From NCBI GenBank assembly GCA_034434635.1, contig DAOTYX010000040.1, forward strand, positions 1-6,209: a stretch of DNA of 6,209 bases. Direction: 5' to 3'. The position numbers were made by a program, and so were the translations under genes. This document shows, piece after piece, positions 5,387 through 6,209 of this stretch (the stretch's first letter is position 1; every line of letters begins with the position of its first letter). Source of the DNA: DAOTYX01 sp034434635 (GTDB lineage Bacteria; Chloroflexota; Anaerolineae; B4-G1; DUEL01). The notes beneath the pieces are model-generated. The model was not told the origin of the DNA and ran no database searches. It saw only the letters and a program-made list of their open reading frames with translations.

Positions 5387-5406
5387 CAGAAGCGGAGGCT
5401 TGTCAA
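5378..5406 (-). promoter_or_regulatory. Sigma-70-type promoter of the redox operon
   Basis: On the minus strand a perfect -35 TTGACA (5406-5401) is separated by exactly 17 bp from TATACT (5383-5378), one mismatch from TATAAT. The predicted start of transcription is about 5371, leaving a leader of roughly 54 nt before the FmdB-like start codon. It is the only strong promoter seen in the window, and no comparable gap occurs among the downstream genes, so it probably drives all nine. Such a strong core promoter under a palindromic operator suggests tight repression and high induced output. Confidence 0.85.
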
Positions 5407-5423
5407 GGGGCGCTGTCTACCGG

Positions 5424-5526
5424 GGTGTGTCCCAAAACTGTCGGGGGCCAGCGGGCTGCCGTTTTGTAGGACAACTGCTCGCAGTTGTCCTACAAGGCGG
5501 CCAGGCCGACAGAATTGGGACACACC
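5424..5526. repeat. 103-bp nested inverted repeat (MITE- or REP-like element)
   Basis: Outer arms of 21 bp (5424-5444 and 5506-5526) are inverted copies with only two adjacent mismatches; they begin GGTGTGTCCCAA and end CTGTCGG. Nested in the centre is a perfect 15-bp inverted repeat, TTGTAGGACAACTGC and its complement, around a 2-bp centre (5464-5478, 5481-5495). Between these the sequence is only partly symmetric. No transposase fits inside. The build resembles a miniature inverted-repeat element or a dispersed extragenic palindrome. CTGTCT appears near both ends (5413-5418, 5526-5531) but is not placed cleanly enough to be called a target duplication. It separates the beta-helix gene from the operon promoter and might also terminate transcription, although a T-tract is missing. 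Confidence 0.75.
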
Positions 5527-5555
5527 TGTCTGAGGGCAGGCGGTTACCTGAAGGG

Positions 5556-6209
5556 CTAGAAGTTCCGCAAGACCAGCGGCACCTGGACGTAGATTCGTCG
5601 CTCATCCGCGCCGATGTCAGGGGCCGGGCCGATGGGCCGCCGGTCGCCGTCCACATCGTCCGTCACGCCCGCGTTCGTCGCCGCGTCCATCGCTGCCGAG
5701 CCGGGGCCCAGATGGTAGCCGTCGGGAGCCAGCCGCGGGTCGGCCACAACGGCGTGGGTGCCGGTGAAAGAGTTGGAAGGGTTCTGCCAGAAAAGGTTGT
5801 AGTCCCCTGCGGCCTGACTGCCCAAGATGGTGGAGACCCCTCGGTGGTTGTGAGCGATGATGTTATTGGTCAGCGTGAGGGTGGCAGTGTACCACCCTTC
5901 CACGGCTCTGTCCCCATTGAACGCGATGGTATTGTGGACCATCTCCACACGATACTGATAGATTCTGACTGCCGCCCCATTATTATTGGCGACTACATTG
6001 TTCACGAGCCTCGCCCGTCCTGCCATCCCGGAGATCATCCACGCACTGTTGGCCTGATTGTTGACGAGCAGATTTGCCGTCGCCGTGCAGGTTGTATGAT
6101 CTACTTCAACCCCCCCACCGTAACTGGCCCGGTTGTCGGCGATGCGGTTGCCGTGCAGCCAGGCGACACCTTCTGAAAGGTACAGGCCGCCACCGCCATA
6201 GGTAACGCG
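5556..6209 (-). CDS. Secreted parallel beta-helix protein, C-terminal part (5' end outside window)
   Basis: The reading frame is open from the window edge at 6209 to TAG at 5556, giving 217 visible residues; the N-terminus and any signal peptide lie outside. Repeating coils of the right-handed beta-helix type are seen: YGGGGLYL (visible 4-11), GNRIADNRA (20-28), YGGGVEV (30-36), then Asn-rich rungs such as LVNNVVANN, VHNTIAFN and LTNNIIAHN. The C-terminal part matches the 'choice-of-anchor Q' pattern: YNLFWQN, a DPRLAPDGYHLGPGSAAMDA stretch, DVDGDRRP and DIGADE (198-203). The protein ends YVQVPLVLRNF, like the tails of many exported Chloroflexota proteins. A cell-surface polysaccharide-binding or lyase role is possible; no catalytic residues can be assigned. 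It does not share the operon's promoter and appears functionally unrelated. Confidence 0.85.
   Translation of the reverse strand, partial: RVTYGGGGLYLSEGVAWLHGNRIADNRASYGGGVEVDHTTCTATANLLVNNQANSAWMISGMAGRARLVNNVVANNNGAAVRIYQYRVEMVHNTIAFNGDRAVEGWYTATLTLTNNIIAHNHRGVSTILGSQAAGDYNLFWQNPSNSFTGTHAVVADPRLAPDGYHLGPGSAAMDAATNAGVTDDVDGDRRPIGPAPDIGADERRIYVQVPLVLRNF

Noticed and set aside
5464..5495. Rho-independent terminator for the beta-helix gene
   Set aside because: The stem is strong but no T-tract follows on either strand, and it is embedded in a larger symmetric element. A terminating role is possible but not supported.
5556..6038. Complete 160-residue protein starting at 6038
   Set aside because: The frame stays open to the window edge and the upstream residues continue the same beta-helix repeat pattern, so the gene is 5'-truncated by the window.
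5346..6176. Plus-strand open frame of 276 residues
   Set aside because: It runs through the promoter, the operator and the inverted repeat, and is antisense to the beta-helix gene; no recognisable protein pattern.

Overview
The window is GC-rich and almost every gene lies on the minus strand. It most resembles an accessory or housekeeping redox locus of a bacterium from the Chloroflexota (green non-sulfur group), perhaps a thermophile. The grounds are a two-domain protein disulfide oxidoreductase of the type best known from thermophiles, a secreted beta-helix protein ending in a 'VPLVLRNF'-like tail common in Chloroflexota exported proteins, and short intergenic tandem arrays (9 bp and 7 bp). 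The taxonomic call is an inference.

Layout, read along the transcribed (minus) strand. Positions 6209-5556 hold the 3' end of a gene for a secreted parallel beta-helix protein, cut by the window edge. Positions 5555-5387 are intergenic and contain a 103-bp nested inverted repeat (5424-5526). A near-consensus sigma-70 promoter (TTGACA, 17 bp, TATACT) lies at 5406-5378. A perfect 14+2+14 palindrome (5357-5386) covers its -10 element. Nine closely packed co-directional genes follow: an FmdB-type zinc-ribbon protein (5317-5120), a CsoR/CstR-family repressor (5073-4807), a two-domain protein disulfide oxidoreductase (4771-4091), a canonical NADPH thioredoxin reductase (4125-3115), a second thioredoxin-reductase-like flavoprotein with a degenerate NADPH site (3149-2184), a two-cluster ferredoxin (2184-1972), a small DUF4177-like protein (1962-1705), a geranylgeranyl-reductase-family flavoprotein (1708-572) and a small cupin (545-210). 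Positions 209-1 carry no gene, only a heptamer array (142-182) and a 9-bp minisatellite (1-108).

The working picture is a single repressor-controlled redox operon. The repressor has the Cys-x-Cys arrangement without the copper-ligand histidine, which is the signature of persulfide-sensing CstR rather than copper-sensing CsoR, and the palindrome has the TATACC/GGTATA form expected for this family's operators. NADPH-thioredoxin reductase would feed electrons to the disulfide oxidoreductase. The second reductase sits directly against a ferredoxin gene and has lost both NADPH-binding signatures, suggesting a ferredoxin-fed or otherwise non-NADPH thiol reductase. The same ferredoxin could also serve the geranylgeranyl-reductase-like enzyme. 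This wiring is inferred from motifs and gene order.
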